Below are positions 9,402 to 18,088 of a stretch of DNA of 64,000 nt, in pieces. A program made the translations under genes and the position numbers. The stretch's first letter is position 1, and each line of letters starts with the position of its first letter. The notes under the pieces were generated by a model. It made no database searches and was not told the DNA's origin. It saw only the letters and a program-made list of their open reading frames with translations. This DNA comes from Paenibacillus sp. RC334 (GTDB taxonomy: Bacteria; Bacillota; Bacilli; Paenibacillales; Paenibacillaceae). The stretch spans positions 1,798,001 to 1,862,000 of the forward strand of contig NZ_CP125370.1 of NCBI RefSeq assembly GCF_030034735.1, written 5' to 3'.

Positions 9402-10061
9402 ATGATACGCAGAAAAGGTTTTGATGAAGGATTAGATGAGCTGAGAGCCGTACTGCGCGAAATGGGTGCACATGTATCGAAGGCACTCGATCAGGCCATT
9501 GAATGTTTGCAGACCAAAAATACAGAATTGGCCCAGCAGGTGGTCAAAAATGATGCATCTCTCAATGCACTGGAAGAGAACATTCTCGATATGGGCTCGA
9601 AGCTCATTATTACCCAGCAGCCGGTAGCCAAGGATTTACGCCGGATCATTGTTGCTTTTAAAATTTCCAGTGATCTGGAAAGGATGGGGGATTTGGCACT
9701 CGATATTGCCAAGGTCACGCTGCGTCTGGAAGGGCAGCAGGTCATCAAGCCGCTGGTGGATATTCCGCAGATGGCTGCGATCGTCAAAGAAATGATTGAC
9801 GACGCAATTACATCCTATCTGGATGAAAATACAGATTTGGCTTATAAAATGGCCAAAGAGGATGATCGTGTAGATTCCATGTATAGCCATATGATCAGCA
9901 ATCTGTATGTGTTTATGGTAGAAAAGCCTGAGGAAGCTCCACAAGGCATGCTGCAACTGCTCGTCGGACGATATATTGAACGGATTGGTGACCATGCGAC
10001 GAATATCGGTGAAAGCACTGTATATCTCGTGACAGGGGAGCGACCAGATTTGAACCAGTAG
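9402..10061 (+). CDS. phoU: Phosphate signalling protein PhoU
   Basis: A 219-residue all-helical protein with two PhoU repeats. The metal-binding helices are recognisable as SSDLERMGDLALDIAKV in the first repeat and GRYIERIGDHATNIGEST in the second. PhoU links the Pst transporter to the PhoR sensor and limits phosphate uptake. It lies directly behind pstB after AGGAGGGG and before a terminator, so the two are one operon. Confidence 0.95.
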   Translation: MIRRKGFDEGLDELRAVLREMGAHVSKALDQAIECLQTKNTELAQQVVKNDASLNALEENILDMGSKLIITQQPVAKDLRRIIVAFKISSDLERMGDLALDIAKVTLRLEGQQVIKPLVDIPQMAAIVKEMIDDAITSYLDENTDLAYKMAKEDDRVDSMYSHMISNLYVFMVEKPEEAPQGMLQLLVGRYIERIGDHATNIGESTVYLVTGERPDLNQ

Positions 10062-10079
10062 GGCTTTTTAGGTATATAG

Positions 10080-10147
10080 CGGTTGTTTCTGACCCAGACT
10101 TGTCTTTGTGCAAAAGGCGAATCTGGCTAGGAAGCAGCCGTTTTTTT
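10080..10147 (+). terminator. Terminator of pstB-phoU
   Basis: A long interrupted hairpin: CGGTTGTTTC pairs, with G-U pairs, with GGAAGCAGCCG, and an inner CCCAGA/TCTGG helix closes the loop. T7 follows. Confidence 0.7.
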
Positions 10148-10237
10148 CTGAAAAAGGAGCCTTTATGTTAAGATAGGAAAAGGAATGCGTAAAGCGAAAG
10201 AACCTTTCGATGCATTGATGAACTTGCGAGGTGCTAA

Positions 10238-12892
10238 ATGGATAAACTCATGCTTATAGATGGCAACAGTATCATTTACCGGGCGTTTTTCGCTATGCCT
10301 CCGTTAACAAATTCGAGCGGACAGCAGACGAACGCGGTGTACGGATTTACAACGATGTTGCTGCGGCTTTTGGAGGAGCACAAGCCGACACATATACTGG
10401 TTGCCTTTGATGCCGGAAAAATAACGTTCCGCCATAAAGGATACGAGGATTACAAGGGTGGACGCGAGAAAACGCCGCCTGAGCTGTCCCAACAATTCCC
10501 GCTGCTGAAAGAGCTGTTGACTGCCTTCGGCATTGCCCAGTTTGAGCTGGATGGCTATGAGGCGGACGATATCATTGGAACCCTGTCTAAAACCGCGGAC
10601 GAAGCTGGTTTTAACGTGCTGGTGGTTACCGGAGATAAGGATATGCTTCAGTTGGCTTCGGACAACGTCACTGTCGGCTTAACCCGCAAAGGGGTTACCG
10701 AGGTGGAGACGTACGGACCTGAGCAGATTCAGGAGCGTTATGGCTTGAAGCCGTTGCAAATCATCGATCTCAAAGGTCTGATGGGCGATACGTCGGACAA
10801 CATTCCCGGGATTCCGGGTGTGGGGGAAAAGACAGCGCTCAAGCTGCTGCATCAGTATGGATCGGTCGAAGAGGTGCTGGCACATACGGATGAGCTGAAA
10901 GGAAAAATGAAAGAGCGCGTCGAAACGCATGCAAATGATGCACGGATGAGCAAGGATTTGGCGACCATCTATCGGGATGTAACGCTGGACAAGCAGCTGG
11001 AAGATGTTGTATTCGACGGGCTGCAAGCAGAAACGGCGGGACCTGCTCTGGCGAAGCTGGAGTTCAAGTCCTTGCTGGAGCGGTTATCCTTTTCGGGCGA
11101 GGTTGGCAGTGCAGGAATGGGCGTAGAGGAAGCCTCTGCTGACGTGACCGTACTGGACGAACAGCGGATTAGCGAGCTGGTAAATGTACTGGATACTGTG
11201 GATCTGCTGCATGTGGAGACCCATGGCGATAATCCGCATCATGCTGAAATTGTGGGGCTGGTATTTGGCGTAGCGGGACGACAGTTTTTTATGACCTTGG
11301 ATGTACTGCAAACTGATGCAGCCAAGCCTGTCCGCGAATGGCTCGCCGATGCTGGGTGCAAAAAACGGGGGTATGATCTGCACCGTACAGATTTAGCTCT
11401 GCATTGGCACGGGATCGAATTTGCCGGGGCAGAGTTCGATGTGCAGTTGGTCGGATATTTGCTGGACCCAACGGATGCGAACCAGTCACTAAGCGGATTG
11501 GCAGCCAAATATGGCTTGTCTTCGATTCGTCCGGACGATGAAGTATTCGGCAAAGGCGCTAAATATAAAGTGCCTGATGTGGATGTGCTGTCCGATCATG
11601 TGGCGCGCAAGGCGGCGGTGATTGAAGCGCTGGTGCCTGTACAGCAGGCCGAGCTGGAAAAAACGGAAATGCACAAGCTCTTCCATGAGCTGGAGATGCC
11701 GTTGTCCCGCATTTTGGCGGATATGGAGAAGCAGGGCATTTTGGTGAATGTGGAAGAACTGCGCGCTTTGGGTAAAGAATTTGAAGCCCAGATTGAAACG
11801 CTGGTACGCGAGATTTACAGCATTGCCGGTGTGGAGTTCAATCTGAATTCGCCCAAGCAGCTAGGTGAAATTTTGTTCGATAAGCTGGGCCTTCCTGTTA
11901 TTAAAAAGACGAAAACCGGGTATTCCACCGATGCCGAGGTACTGGAAAAGCTCGCCCCATATCATGATATTGTGCAAAACATTTTGCAGTACCGTACCAT
12001 TGCGAAACTCCAATCCACGTATGTGGAAGGATTACTTAAGGAAATTTCGGATAAAACGGGCAAGCTGCATACGTATTTCCGGCAGACGGTTGCAGCAACC
12101 GGACGATTGAGCAGTCAATTCCCGAATTTGCAAAATATCCCTATTCGTCTGGAAGAGGGACGTAAAATCCGTAAGGTATTTGTGCCGTCCGAGCCGGGTT
12201 GGTCTATTCTCGCAGCGGACTATTCACAGATCGAGCTAAGGGTGCTGGCTGACATTTCGGATGATGAGCGATTGAAAGAAGCCTTTGTCCACGACATGGA
12301 TATCCATACAAAGACGGCGTCTGATGTGTTCGGCATCCCTGCGGAAGACGTAGATTCTAACATGCGGCGTTCTGCCAAGGCGGTTAACTTCGGGATTGTC
12401 TACGGGATCAGTGATTACGGTTTGTCGCAAAACCTGAATATTACACGCAAGGAAGCGGCTCGCTTTATTGACCAATATTTTGACGTGTTCCAGGGCGTTC
12501 GTCGTTACATGGATGATATTGTGAAGGATGCAAAGCGGGACGGATACGTAAAAACGCTGCTGGAACGCAGACGTTATTTGCCGGAGATTAACGCCAGCAA
12601 CTTCAACCTGCGCTCATTCGCGGAGCGTACCGCCATGAACACGCCGATCCAGGGTACCGCAGCCGATATTATCAAGCTGGCGATGGTACAGGTGGACGCG
12701 GCTCTTCGCGACCGTAATCTTCGCAGCCGTATGCTGCTTCAAGTACATGATGAGCTTGTTTTCGAAGTTCCGCCGGAGGAATTGGAAACGATGAAAGAGC
12801 TTGTCCCGGCTACGATGGAAGCGGCGCTGAAGCTGTCTGTACCGCTCAAAGCGGAAGTTAGCTATGGAAGTAATTGGTACGAAGCGAAATAA
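10238..12892 (+). CDS. polA: DNA polymerase I
   Basis: An 884-residue family A polymerase for repair and Okazaki-fragment processing. Residues 1-290 are the 5'-3' nuclease (MLIDGNSIIYRAFFA, VVTGDKDMLQLAS, GDTSDNIPGIPGVGEKTA). Residues about 300-480 are the 3'-5' exonuclease-like fold, where the usual DED catalytic set is not evident, as in other Bacillota enzymes. The polymerase domain follows with AADYSQIELRVLADIS (motif A), RRSAKAVNFGIVYGISDYG (motif B) and LQVHDELVFEVP (motif C). GAGGTG precedes ATG 10238. fpg follows 71 bases later, as in many Bacilli. Confidence 0.97.
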   Translation: MDKLMLIDGNSIIYRAFFAMPPLTNSSGQQTNAVYGFTTMLLRLLEEHKPTHILVAFDAGKITFRHKGYEDYKGGREKTPPELSQQFPLLKELLTAFGIAQFELDGYEADDIIGTLSKTADEAGFNVLVVTGDKDMLQLASDNVTVGLTRKGVTEVETYGPEQIQERYGLKPLQIIDLKGLMGDTSDNIPGIPGVGEKTALKLLHQYGSVEEVLAHTDELKGKMKERVETHANDARMSKDLATIYRDVTLDKQLEDVVFDGLQAETAGPALAKLEFKSLLERLSFSGEVGSAGMGVEEASADVTVLDEQRISELVNVLDTVDLLHVETHGDNPHHAEIVGLVFGVAGRQFFMTLDVLQTDAAKPVREWLADAGCKKRGYDLHRTDLALHWHGIEFAGAEFDVQLVGYLLDPTDANQSLSGLAAKYGLSSIRPDDEVFGKGAKYKVPDVDVLSDHVARKAAVIEALVPVQQAELEKTEMHKLFHELEMPLSRILADMEKQGILVNVEELRALGKEFEAQIETLVREIYSIAGVEFNLNSPKQLGEILFDKLGLPVIKKTKTGYSTDAEVLEKLAPYHDIVQNILQYRTIAKLQSTYVEGLLKEISDKTGKLHTYFRQTVAATGRLSSQFPNLQNIPIRLEEGRKIRKVFVPSEPGWSILAADYSQIELRVLADISDDERLKEAFVHDMDIHTKTASDVFGIPAEDVDSNMRRSAKAVNFGIVYGISDYGLSQNLNITRKEAARFIDQYFDVFQGVRRYMDDIVKDAKRDGYVKTLLERRRYLPEINASNFNLRSFAERTAMNTPIQGTAADIIKLAMVQVDAALRDRNLRSRMLLQVHDELVFEVPPEELETMKELVPATMEAALKLSVPLKAEVSYGSNWYEAK

Positions 12893-12963
12893 GTTATTTC
12901 AACGAGTAGATAGTCCCAATTTAACGCTGCTTCCGTTATAATATAGGGTGAGGTGAAGACATC

Positions 12964-13794
12964 ATGCCGGAATTACCGGAAGTAGAAACGATTAAACGAA
13001 CGTTAAACGAGCTTATCGTCGATAAACATATAGATCATGTGACCGTGAATCTGCCGCGCATTATTCAGCGACCTGATGATATACACGCTTTTGCTATGGA
13101 ATTGGCTGATCATCGCATTACAGGAGTGGAGAGACGCGGGAAGTTTTTGCGGATTCTGCTGGACGGGCTGGTGCTCGTTTCCCATCTCAGAATGGAAGGA
13201 CGGTATGGCCTCTATTCGCAAAATGATCCTGTGGAAAAGCATACTCACGTTATCTTTCATTTTACGGATGGTACGGAATTACGTTATCAGGATGTTCGCC
13301 AATTCGGCACGATGCATTTATTTGCGGAAGGACAGGATTTGCTGGAAAAGCCGCTGAACAAGCTCGGTTTGGAGCCGATGGACGAGTCCTTTACACCGGA
13401 GGCACTTCGTGCCGCTGTGGGGACCCGTTCGACTTCGATCAAGGCTGCGCTGTTAAACCAGTCATATGTCGTGGGCATCGGGAATATTTATGTGGATGAA
13501 TCATTGTTTAAGGCGGGGATACATCCGGCACAGCCAGCCAAAAGCTTGGATGGCAACCAATTTCGTGTGCTGCATGAAGCTATTATCTCCACATTGAGCG
13601 CGTCGATTTTGGTCGGAGGCTCGTCCATCAAATCATTCGTCAACGGACAAGGCCAATCGGGCGACTTCCAGCATCAATTGCAAATCTATGGACGTAGCGT
13701 TAAGCCTTGTGTTAACTGTGGTACATTGATCGAAAAATCCGTCGTAGCCGGACGTGGTACCCATCATTGCCCGGTTTGCCAACCTCTTCGTTAA
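12964..13794 (+). CDS. mutM: Formamidopyrimidine-DNA glycosylase
   Basis: Base-excision repair enzyme that removes 8-oxoguanine and formamidopyrimidines and nicks the abasic site. The N-terminal PELPEVETI gives the catalytic proline and glutamate once the start methionine is removed. The helix-two-turn-helix region contains NQSYVVGIGNIYVDESLF. The C-terminal zinc finger has four cysteines (CVNCG and CPVC) with R/G-rich VAGRGTHH between. The 276-residue length is standard. It follows polA and precedes ytaF and coaE, the order known in Bacilli. AGGTGAAG precedes the ATG, and a TATAAT lies about 22 bases upstream. Confidence 0.96.
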   Translation: MPELPEVETIKRTLNELIVDKHIDHVTVNLPRIIQRPDDIHAFAMELADHRITGVERRGKFLRILLDGLVLVSHLRMEGRYGLYSQNDPVEKHTHVIFHFTDGTELRYQDVRQFGTMHLFAEGQDLLEKPLNKLGLEPMDESFTPEALRAAVGTRSTSIKAALLNQSYVVGIGNIYVDESLFKAGIHPAQPAKSLDGNQFRVLHEAIISTLSASILVGGSSIKSFVNGQGQSGDFQHQLQIYGRSVKPCVNCGTLIEKSVVAGRGTHHCPVCQPLR

Positions 13795-13906
13795 ACAGGT
13801 ACAGTCACCCAAAGCCCATTCCTCTCATATATTGATTCCAAGTACCAATACTGCGAAGGGTTCTGGCTGCTGTAGGGCCCTTCCTTCGCAATGGGAGGGA
13901 ATTGGA

Positions 13907-14599
13907 GTGGCTAATCATTGGGGAGCCCTGCTGCTGCTGGCATTTGCGCTAAGTCTTGACAGTTTCGGAGTCGGTGTTACATATGGGCTACGCAAAATGA
14001 AAATTCCACTGCTGTCCATTGTCATCATTTCAGTATGCTCAGGTTTGGTCATTGGCATATCCATGCAGCTAGGCGCATTATTGTCCCAGGTTCTGTCTCC
14101 TGTATATACGACGGTTTTTGGCGCTGTTATTCTGATTGGGATTGGCTGCCACTCTTTGTATCAGTCCCTGCATCGCAAGGAAGATCTGATTGATGATCCT
14201 GATCCTGTGAGCAGAAATGTTCTGGAGGGTGAGAAATCTTTAGAAGTACAAGAGGAACGGACCTTATTTTCTTTGGAATTCCGCAAATGGGGTCTCGTTA
14301 TTCGGATTCTCCGAAGTCCGTCTGCTGCAGATATGGACCGTTCAGGCAGTATATCCGCTACGGAGGCGATTTGGTTAGGTATCGCCTTATCGGTAGATGC
14401 GTTCGGTGCAGGATTGGGAGCAGCTATGCTGGGCTTCCAGCCACTCGCTACCGCGCTGGCTATTGCATTATTCAGCGGGACATTTTTGATTGCAGGTATG
14501 AAAGCAGGTTTCTGTCTGTCGGCATTCCGATTTATGAAGGCGCTGGGTGTGTTACCGGCATTATTATTGATTATGATGGGCATATTGAAGCTGTTATGA
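13907..14599 (+). CDS. ytaF: Sporulation membrane protein YtaF (MntP-like fold)
   Basis: A membrane protein of about 230 residues with six predicted helices in two half-repeats. Each half begins with the family signature: LALSLDSFGVGVTYGLRK near the N-terminus and GIALSVDAFGAGLGAAMLG in the second half. The same aspartate-containing pattern occurs in MntP manganese exporters. I chose GTG 13907 because GGGAGGG lies 7 bases before it; the open frame extends back into fpg to 13754, but that part does not look like the family. It follows fpg and is 11 bases from coaE, matching Bacillus fpg-ytaF-coaE. Its molecular role in sporulation is unclear. Confidence 0.88.
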   Translation: MANHWGALLLLAFALSLDSFGVGVTYGLRKMKIPLLSIVIISVCSGLVIGISMQLGALLSQVLSPVYTTVFGAVILIGIGCHSLYQSLHRKEDLIDDPDPVSRNVLEGEKSLEVQEERTLFSLEFRKWGLVIRILRSPSAADMDRSGSISATEAIWLGIALSVDAFGAGLGAAMLGFQPLATALAIALFSGTFLIAGMKAGFCLSAFRFMKALGVLPALLLIMMGILKLL

Positions 14600-14610
14600 G
14601 GTGAAAGAGC

Positions 14611-15207
14611 ATGAATATCGGATTAACCGGAGGTATTGCTACCGGTAAAAGCACCGTGTCGGCTCTATTGGTCGTCAAGGGTGCGTTGCTGATCGACGCA
14701 GATGCTATTGCCCGGGAAGTGATGCTTCCGGGGCACCCGGTGCTGACGGCGGTCATACAGCATTTTGGACAAGCTGTGATGAACAGTGATGGGACTCTGC
14801 ACCGCAAAAAGCTGAGCGAGATTGTATTTGGAGACCCTGTCCAGAGGCAGGCGCTTAACGATATTACACATCCTGCGATTCGTGAGGAAATGCGTATGCG
14901 TATGGAATCTTACGAGCAGGAACATCCGAACAAGCTTGTTTTAGCGGATATCCCGTTACTGTATGAGTCCGGGCTGGAGAGCTTGTACGATGAAATTATG
15001 GTGGTATACGTACCACGCGATGTGCAGCTCCGGCGTTTGATGCTCAGAGATGGATTGACCGAGGAACAAGCCGGACTTCGGTTATCCGCGCAAATGGATA
15101 TTGAACAAAAAAGAAGCCTGGCCGATATCGTCATCGATAATAGTGGAACACAGGCTGAAACAAAACAGCAAATTGATCAATTCTGGCAGCGAAAGGGACT
15201 GGCATGA
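14611..15207 (+). CDS. coaE: Dephospho-CoA kinase
   Basis: Last step of coenzyme A synthesis: phosphorylation of the 3'-OH of dephospho-CoA. The 198-residue P-loop kinase has GLTGGIATGKST, the substrate region DADAIAREV, the CoA-site motif LADIPLLYESGLE, and the lid arginines RDVQLRRLMLRDGLTEEQA. GAGGTGAAAG precedes the ATG. It overlaps the next gene by four bases (ATGA), indicating translational coupling. Confidence 0.96.
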   Translation: MNIGLTGGIATGKSTVSALLVVKGALLIDADAIAREVMLPGHPVLTAVIQHFGQAVMNSDGTLHRKKLSEIVFGDPVQRQALNDITHPAIREEMRMRMESYEQEHPNKLVLADIPLLYESGLESLYDEIMVVYVPRDVQLRRLMLRDGLTEEQAGLRLSAQMDIEQKRSLADIVIDNSGTQAETKQQIDQFWQRKGLA

Positions 15208-15767
15208 ATATTTTGCGCAAAAAAAGAGTCCTGCTGACTTTGTTTGTTGGGTTTGTCTTGATTCTGTTTTTTAATTCAAACTGGATGTCGTGGTTCTATC
15301 CGATTCAATATAAGGATGAGATCCGGCAATACTCGCAGACGTATGAAGTGGACCCGTTTTTGGTGGCGTCCATTATCCGTGTTGAGACGAACTTTAAGAC
15401 CAGCAAGCAGTCACACAAGGGTGCACTGGGACTCATGCAGATCATGCCCGATACGGCGAATTGGATTATGGACAGCGCTCAGATCCAAAAGGTTCCGCTG
15501 GATAGCGTCAAGCACGAGCCGGGCACCAACATTGAGCTGGGAACCTGGTATGTGCATAACCTGTCGGTGAAATTTAAGGATAATCCGGTAGCTATCGTTG
15601 CGGCTTACAACGCAGGCCCCGGTAAAGTGCAGGAGTGGCTGGATAAGGGGGTATGGGATGGGAAAGAACAATCCATCAAGCAAATCCCTTTTGGCGAGAC
15701 ACGACATTATGTACAGCGGGTTATTTACTACTACAGGCAATACACAAAAATTTATAATCAGTTTTAA
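15204..15767 (+). CDS. Lytic transglycosylase (SLT family)
   Basis: A 187-residue protein with an N-terminal membrane anchor (about 9-27) followed by a soluble-lytic-transglycosylase domain. The catalytic glutamate lies in IIRVETNFKTSKQSHKGALGLMQIMPDTA, and AAYNAGPGKVQEWL and RHYVQRVIYYYRQY complete the fold. It cleaves peptidoglycan glycan strands outside the membrane. It starts inside the end of coaE. Bacillus carries a similar membrane-anchored SLT protein at this place. Confidence 0.92.
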   Translation: MNILRKKRVLLTLFVGFVLILFFNSNWMSWFYPIQYKDEIRQYSQTYEVDPFLVASIIRVETNFKTSKQSHKGALGLMQIMPDTANWIMDSAQIQKVPLDSVKHEPGTNIELGTWYVHNLSVKFKDNPVAIVAAYNAGPGKVQEWLDKGVWDGKEQSIKQIPFGETRHYVQRVIYYYRQYTKIYNQF

Positions 15768-15827
15768 CGGATGACGAGGCTGCGTGTAAATATGTCATGA
15801 CAGAATGAGCCTGGTGGCATTAAAATG

Positions 15828-15865
15828 AAAAAAGCGCAGGACAGGCTGTTTTTAGCAGCCCGTCC
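15828..15865 (-). terminator. Terminator of the spore-protein gene, possibly shared
   Basis: GGACAGGCTG and CAGCCCGTCC form a stem with one mismatch. Read on the minus strand it runs into a T-rich tract and ends the spore-protein gene. On the plus strand it also lies 70 bases behind the transglycosylase. Confidence 0.65.
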
Positions 15866-15903
15866 ATACACTTTTTCTTGTTTCTTCTGCGTTATTACCG
15901 CGA

Positions 15904-16128
15904 TTATTGGTATTGACCTGCCAATTGTTGTTCGGCGATCGTTACGAGGCGTTTTGTGATGTAGCCCCCGATCGAACCGTTCTCATAGGAAGTCATGTTA
16001 CCTTGGTATCCATCTTGAGGAATGCTGATACCCAGCTCTTGAGCGATTTCATATTTCATTTGCTCCAGAGCGCCGGAGGCTTTGCTGACTACCAGGTTGT
16101 TGGAGTTGCCATTGTTTCCTTGTGCCAT
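15904..16128 (-). CDS. Alpha/beta-type small acid-soluble spore protein
   Basis: A 74-residue protein of the SASP family that coats and protects spore DNA. It shows the family motif KYEIAQELGI, including the E-[IL]-A GPR-protease site, and the second conserved stretch GGYITKRLVTIAEQQL. The N-terminus is rich in asparagine and glycine, as usual. A very strong AGGAGGTGA lies 6 bases before the start. Its presence shows that the organism forms endospores. Expression in the forespore is expected by family, although I did not confirm a SigG promoter. Confidence 0.95.
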   Translation of the reverse strand: MAQGNNGNSNNLVVSKASGALEQMKYEIAQELGISIPQDGYQGNMTSYENGSIGGYITKRLVTIAEQQLAGQYQ

Positions 16129-16173
16129 TGTTGTTCACCTCCTCGCGACGTGGTAAACATATTATGAACCGTT

Positions 16174-16202
16174 TTGACAAAATTATTACGAAAAAGTATA
16201 GG
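16174..16202 (+). promoter_or_regulatory. SigA-type promoter of nrdR
   Basis: TTGACA (16174-16179), a 17-base spacer and TATAGG (16197-16202) lie 32 bases before the nrdR start. Confidence 0.7.
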
Positions 16203-16233
16203 GAATTTATTGGAAAAAGGAAGTGGTGAATTT

Positions 16234-16701
16234 ATGAAATGTCCTTACTGTGCCTACAATGGAACAAAGGTGCTGGACTCTCGGCCTGCGAATGACAACA
16301 AGTCCATCCGCCGCCGCCGCGAATGCGAGCAATGTGCCAGGCGTTTTACCACCTTTGAAATGGTGGAGGAGACTCCACTGATGGTCATTAAAAAGGATGG
16401 CAGCCGTGAAGAATTCAGCCGTGATAAAATGCTGCGCGGTCTCATTCGGGCCTGCGAGAAGCGTCCTGTATCTGTCGAGCAACTGGATATGATCGTATCC
16501 CAGGTGGAAAACGCTATCCGCAACACAGCCGCTACTGAGGTGGACAGCCAGCAGATCGGCGAACTGGTCATGGAACAGCTCTATCCTGTTGATGAGGTTG
16601 CCTACGTGCGCTTTGCGTCCGTATATCGGCAGTTCAAAGATATCAACATGTTTATGAAGGAACTGAAAACACTTTTATCCAAAGATACAGCCAGCGACTA
16701 G
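16234..16701 (+). CDS. nrdR: Ribonucleotide reductase transcriptional repressor NrdR
   Basis: A 155-residue repressor with an N-terminal zinc ribbon (CPYC near residue 3 and CEQCARRF near 31) and an ATP-cone domain (about 49-139; [20 protein letters not shown]). It senses ATP/dATP and represses ribonucleotide reductase genes. I chose ATG 16234, giving the conserved MKCPYC start. The open frame begins 60 bases earlier but has no family match there. It is followed directly by the tRNA-Ala promoter and the insertion site of the element. Confidence 0.96.
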   Translation: MKCPYCAYNGTKVLDSRPANDNKSIRRRRECEQCARRFTTFEMVEETPLMVIKKDGSREEFSRDKMLRGLIRACEKRPVSVEQLDMIVSQVENAIRNTAATEVDSQQIGELVMEQLYPVDEVAYVRFASVYRQFKDINMFMKELKTLLSKDTASD

Positions 16702-16718
16702 ATCGCTGACTGTATCTT
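16682..16718 (+). terminator. Hairpin at the nrdR stop codon
   Basis: AAGATACAGCCAGCGA pairs with TCGCTGACTGTATCTT (one mismatch), with the nrdR stop in the loop. There is no T-tract, so it may act as an mRNA 3' end stabiliser or a weak terminator. Confidence 0.5.
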
Positions 16719-16760
16719 GGTTGATGGTGGAAGGGTAATTATAATTTTTTTATTAAAGTA

Positions 16761-16789
16761 TTGACACAGGGATGAAAATTTTATATGAT
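16761..16789 (+). promoter_or_regulatory. Promoter of the interrupted tRNA-Ala/tRNA-Lys operon
   Basis: A near-perfect SigA promoter: TTGACA, 17 bases, TATGAT. The expected transcript starts about 30 bases before the tRNA-Ala 5' end at 16827. Because of the insertion it now transcribes only the first 22 tRNA-like bases and then runs into the element. Confidence 0.85.
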
Positions 16790-16826
16790 ATAGGAGTCGC
16801 TTGAAACATTTTTAATTACATATAAT

Positions 16827-16848
16827 GGGGCCTTAGCTCAGCTGGGAG
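16827..16848 (+). pseudogene. 5' fragment of host tRNA-Ala(GGC) (attL)
   Basis: The 22 bases from 16827 are the acceptor 5' strand, position 8-9, the D-stem 5' strand and most of the D-loop of a tRNA-Ala; at 16849 the match stops. TGGGAG (16843-16848) is repeated at 27216. Joining 16827-16842 with 27216-27275 gives exactly 76 bases that fold as tRNA-Ala with anticodon GGC and the G3-U70 identity pair. The only flaw is a C5-A68 mismatch in the acceptor stem. Confidence 0.9.
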
Positions 16849-16923
16849 TCCACGTACTACAGTTATACTACCATCAAAATTCGTAACTAAGCGTTATAAA
16901 CAACATTATTAATAATGAATATT

Positions 16924-16963
16924 AAAGCACCTTCAGGAGTGAATAACTTGAAGGTGCTTTTTG
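16924..16963 (+). terminator. Terminator just inside the left end of the element
   Basis: AAAGCACCTTCA and TGAAGGTGCTTT form a perfect 12-bp stem, followed by T-rich sequence. In the integrated state no complete gene precedes it. In the circular form it would stand 12 bases after the stop codon of the extended recombinase gene. Confidence 0.85.
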
Positions 16964-17029
16964 GGTATTTGAAATAAATTCCAGCTATATGCTAAAATAG
17001 GTTTACACTATTAAAGGAGAACGATAATT

Positions 17030-17209
17030 ATGGGTAAACTTGAGGACATGGGTAAAAAGGGCATTTATTATACATTGGTTATATTGGCAATTGTTTTAGT
17101 TGTAAAACATCCCGTAGAAAGTACAAATTTTTTCATTGATGGAATGTATAATTCGATTAGATGGATACATACTCAAGGAATGGATTTTTATAATTTTATA
17201 ACAAAGTAA
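17030..17209 (+). CDS. 59-residue single-pass membrane protein, unknown
   Basis: A short gene starting MGKLEDMGKKGIYYTLV, with one membrane helix at about residues 13-25 and a soluble tail rich in aromatic residues (RWIHTQGMDFYNFITK). AAAGGAG lies 9 bases before ATG 17030. A promoter TTGAAA (16969-16974), 18 bases, TAAAAT (16993-16998) lies upstream, and a terminator-like hairpin (17295-17332) follows. These signals make it a likely real gene of the element. I do not recognise a family. Confidence 0.6.
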   Translation: MGKLEDMGKKGIYYTLVILAIVLVVKHPVESTNFFIDGMYNSIRWIHTQGMDFYNFITK

Positions 17210-17294
17210 AATCATCAAGTCACTGTCACATTTTACAATTGATTAGTCCTTACCTCTATCTATCATCTTCACAATATAAAACACCAATTTCACC

Positions 17295-17332
17295 ATCCAG
17301 TTGCCCCCATATTGACGGTGACTGGATTTTTT
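17295..17332 (+). terminator. Terminator after the 59-residue gene
   Basis: ATCCAGT (17295-17301) and ACTGGAT (17321-17327) form a stem followed by T5. Confidence 0.55.
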
Positions 17333-17417
17333 GTATCCAAATGTCCCAACGTCTAAACGTTTATTACCTGTCGTGTTCTCAATATGGACTTTTTTTGTCC
17401 AAATTGGATTGTGCCTT

Positions 17418-17684
17418 GATATTGACGAGTGGGAAGCGGAGTATCGTCTTATTGCAGAAAACAGCGAACGCAGAGGAGAATCAGAAACCGATCCTGTTAA
17501 AAAAGGTCGTCAAGCTGCTTTTTTGAAGGAATATTGGGGAGTAAGAGACGGAAGTGCAGGAAAGAGAAGTTTAGATGGACAAAATGTCCATCTAAAAGAT
17601 GTGGCAGAAACTATTGGGGAAAATGAAATCAACATTGGACAAAATTTTGCCCGAAGTAATGATGTTGTTTTCCAAAGAAAATAA
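17418..17684 (+). pseudogene. Fragment of a ParB/Srx-like domain protein
   Basis: The residues IDEWEAEYRLIAENSERRGESETDP and the following KEYWGVRDGSAGKRSLDGQN and HLKDVAETIGENE resemble the ParB-like N-terminal domain often found in Paenibacillus phage methylase and plasmid-partition proteins. The piece ends abruptly at 17684 without the helix-turn-helix that normally follows, and its upstream part (17331-17417) does not match. I read it as a broken remnant. Family assignment is from memory of the motif and is moderate. Confidence 0.45.
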
Positions 17685-17757
17685 AGTAATAGACTGAAAA
17701 ATAAAGTGTTAGACTCGGGAAATAAAGTTGTAGACTGAGAAAATAAAATATTAGACT
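17680..17757. repeat. Four tandem 20-21-bp iteron-like repeats
   Basis: AATAAAG(T)NNTAGACT starts at 17680, 17700, 17721 and 17742. The first three share AATAAAGT and TAGACT; the fourth has AATAAAAT. The 20-21-bp period is two helical turns, placing all copies on one face of the DNA, as in protein-binding iterons of plasmid origins. Confidence 0.65.
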
Positions 17758-17841
17758 GGCGGCGCTTCATTAAGCTAACGGGCAGGTTAGTTGAAAATCA
17801 ATCACGCTGAACCAAACCACAATTAGCGGCAGGTTTTTTGA

Positions 17842-18051
17842 AGAAAAGCTCGCAGGAGCCTGTATTTACAGCGACAACATCCAGAATTAGGCTGGATGTA
17901 TTCCTTTCCGAAATTAGGAATGAAATTTTGGAGATCAAGTATTTTTAATGAAAAAGATACATTAGAAGATTGGTTCAAGGAAATGCCTCCTGAAAACCAA
18001 GAGGAGAAATTGCGTTTTCAGTTTTTTGAGACGGTGAGCATCTCTTCTTAA
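17842..18051 (+). pseudogene. Open-frame remnant, unknown
   Basis: An open frame of 69 codons with protein-like composition (LGWMYSFPKLGMKFWRSS, then LEDWFKEMPPENQEEK) ends at TAA 18049-18051. There is no credible ribosome site or start before the internal ATG 17896. It is probably the tail of a decayed gene. I do not recognise it. Confidence 0.35.
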
Positions 18052-18088
18052 TTGTTTCTTTGACACATTCGTAAAATTGATTAATTGT

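Noticed and set aside
17239..17526. 95-codon open frame overlapping the ParB-like fragment
   Set aside because: Its sequence is another reading of a terminator region and of the ParB-like piece. The start has no ribosome site and the composition is not protein-like.
17510..17770. Minus-strand open frame with repeated SNTLF-like residues
   Set aside because: The residues simply translate the four DNA iterons. No start signal is visible.
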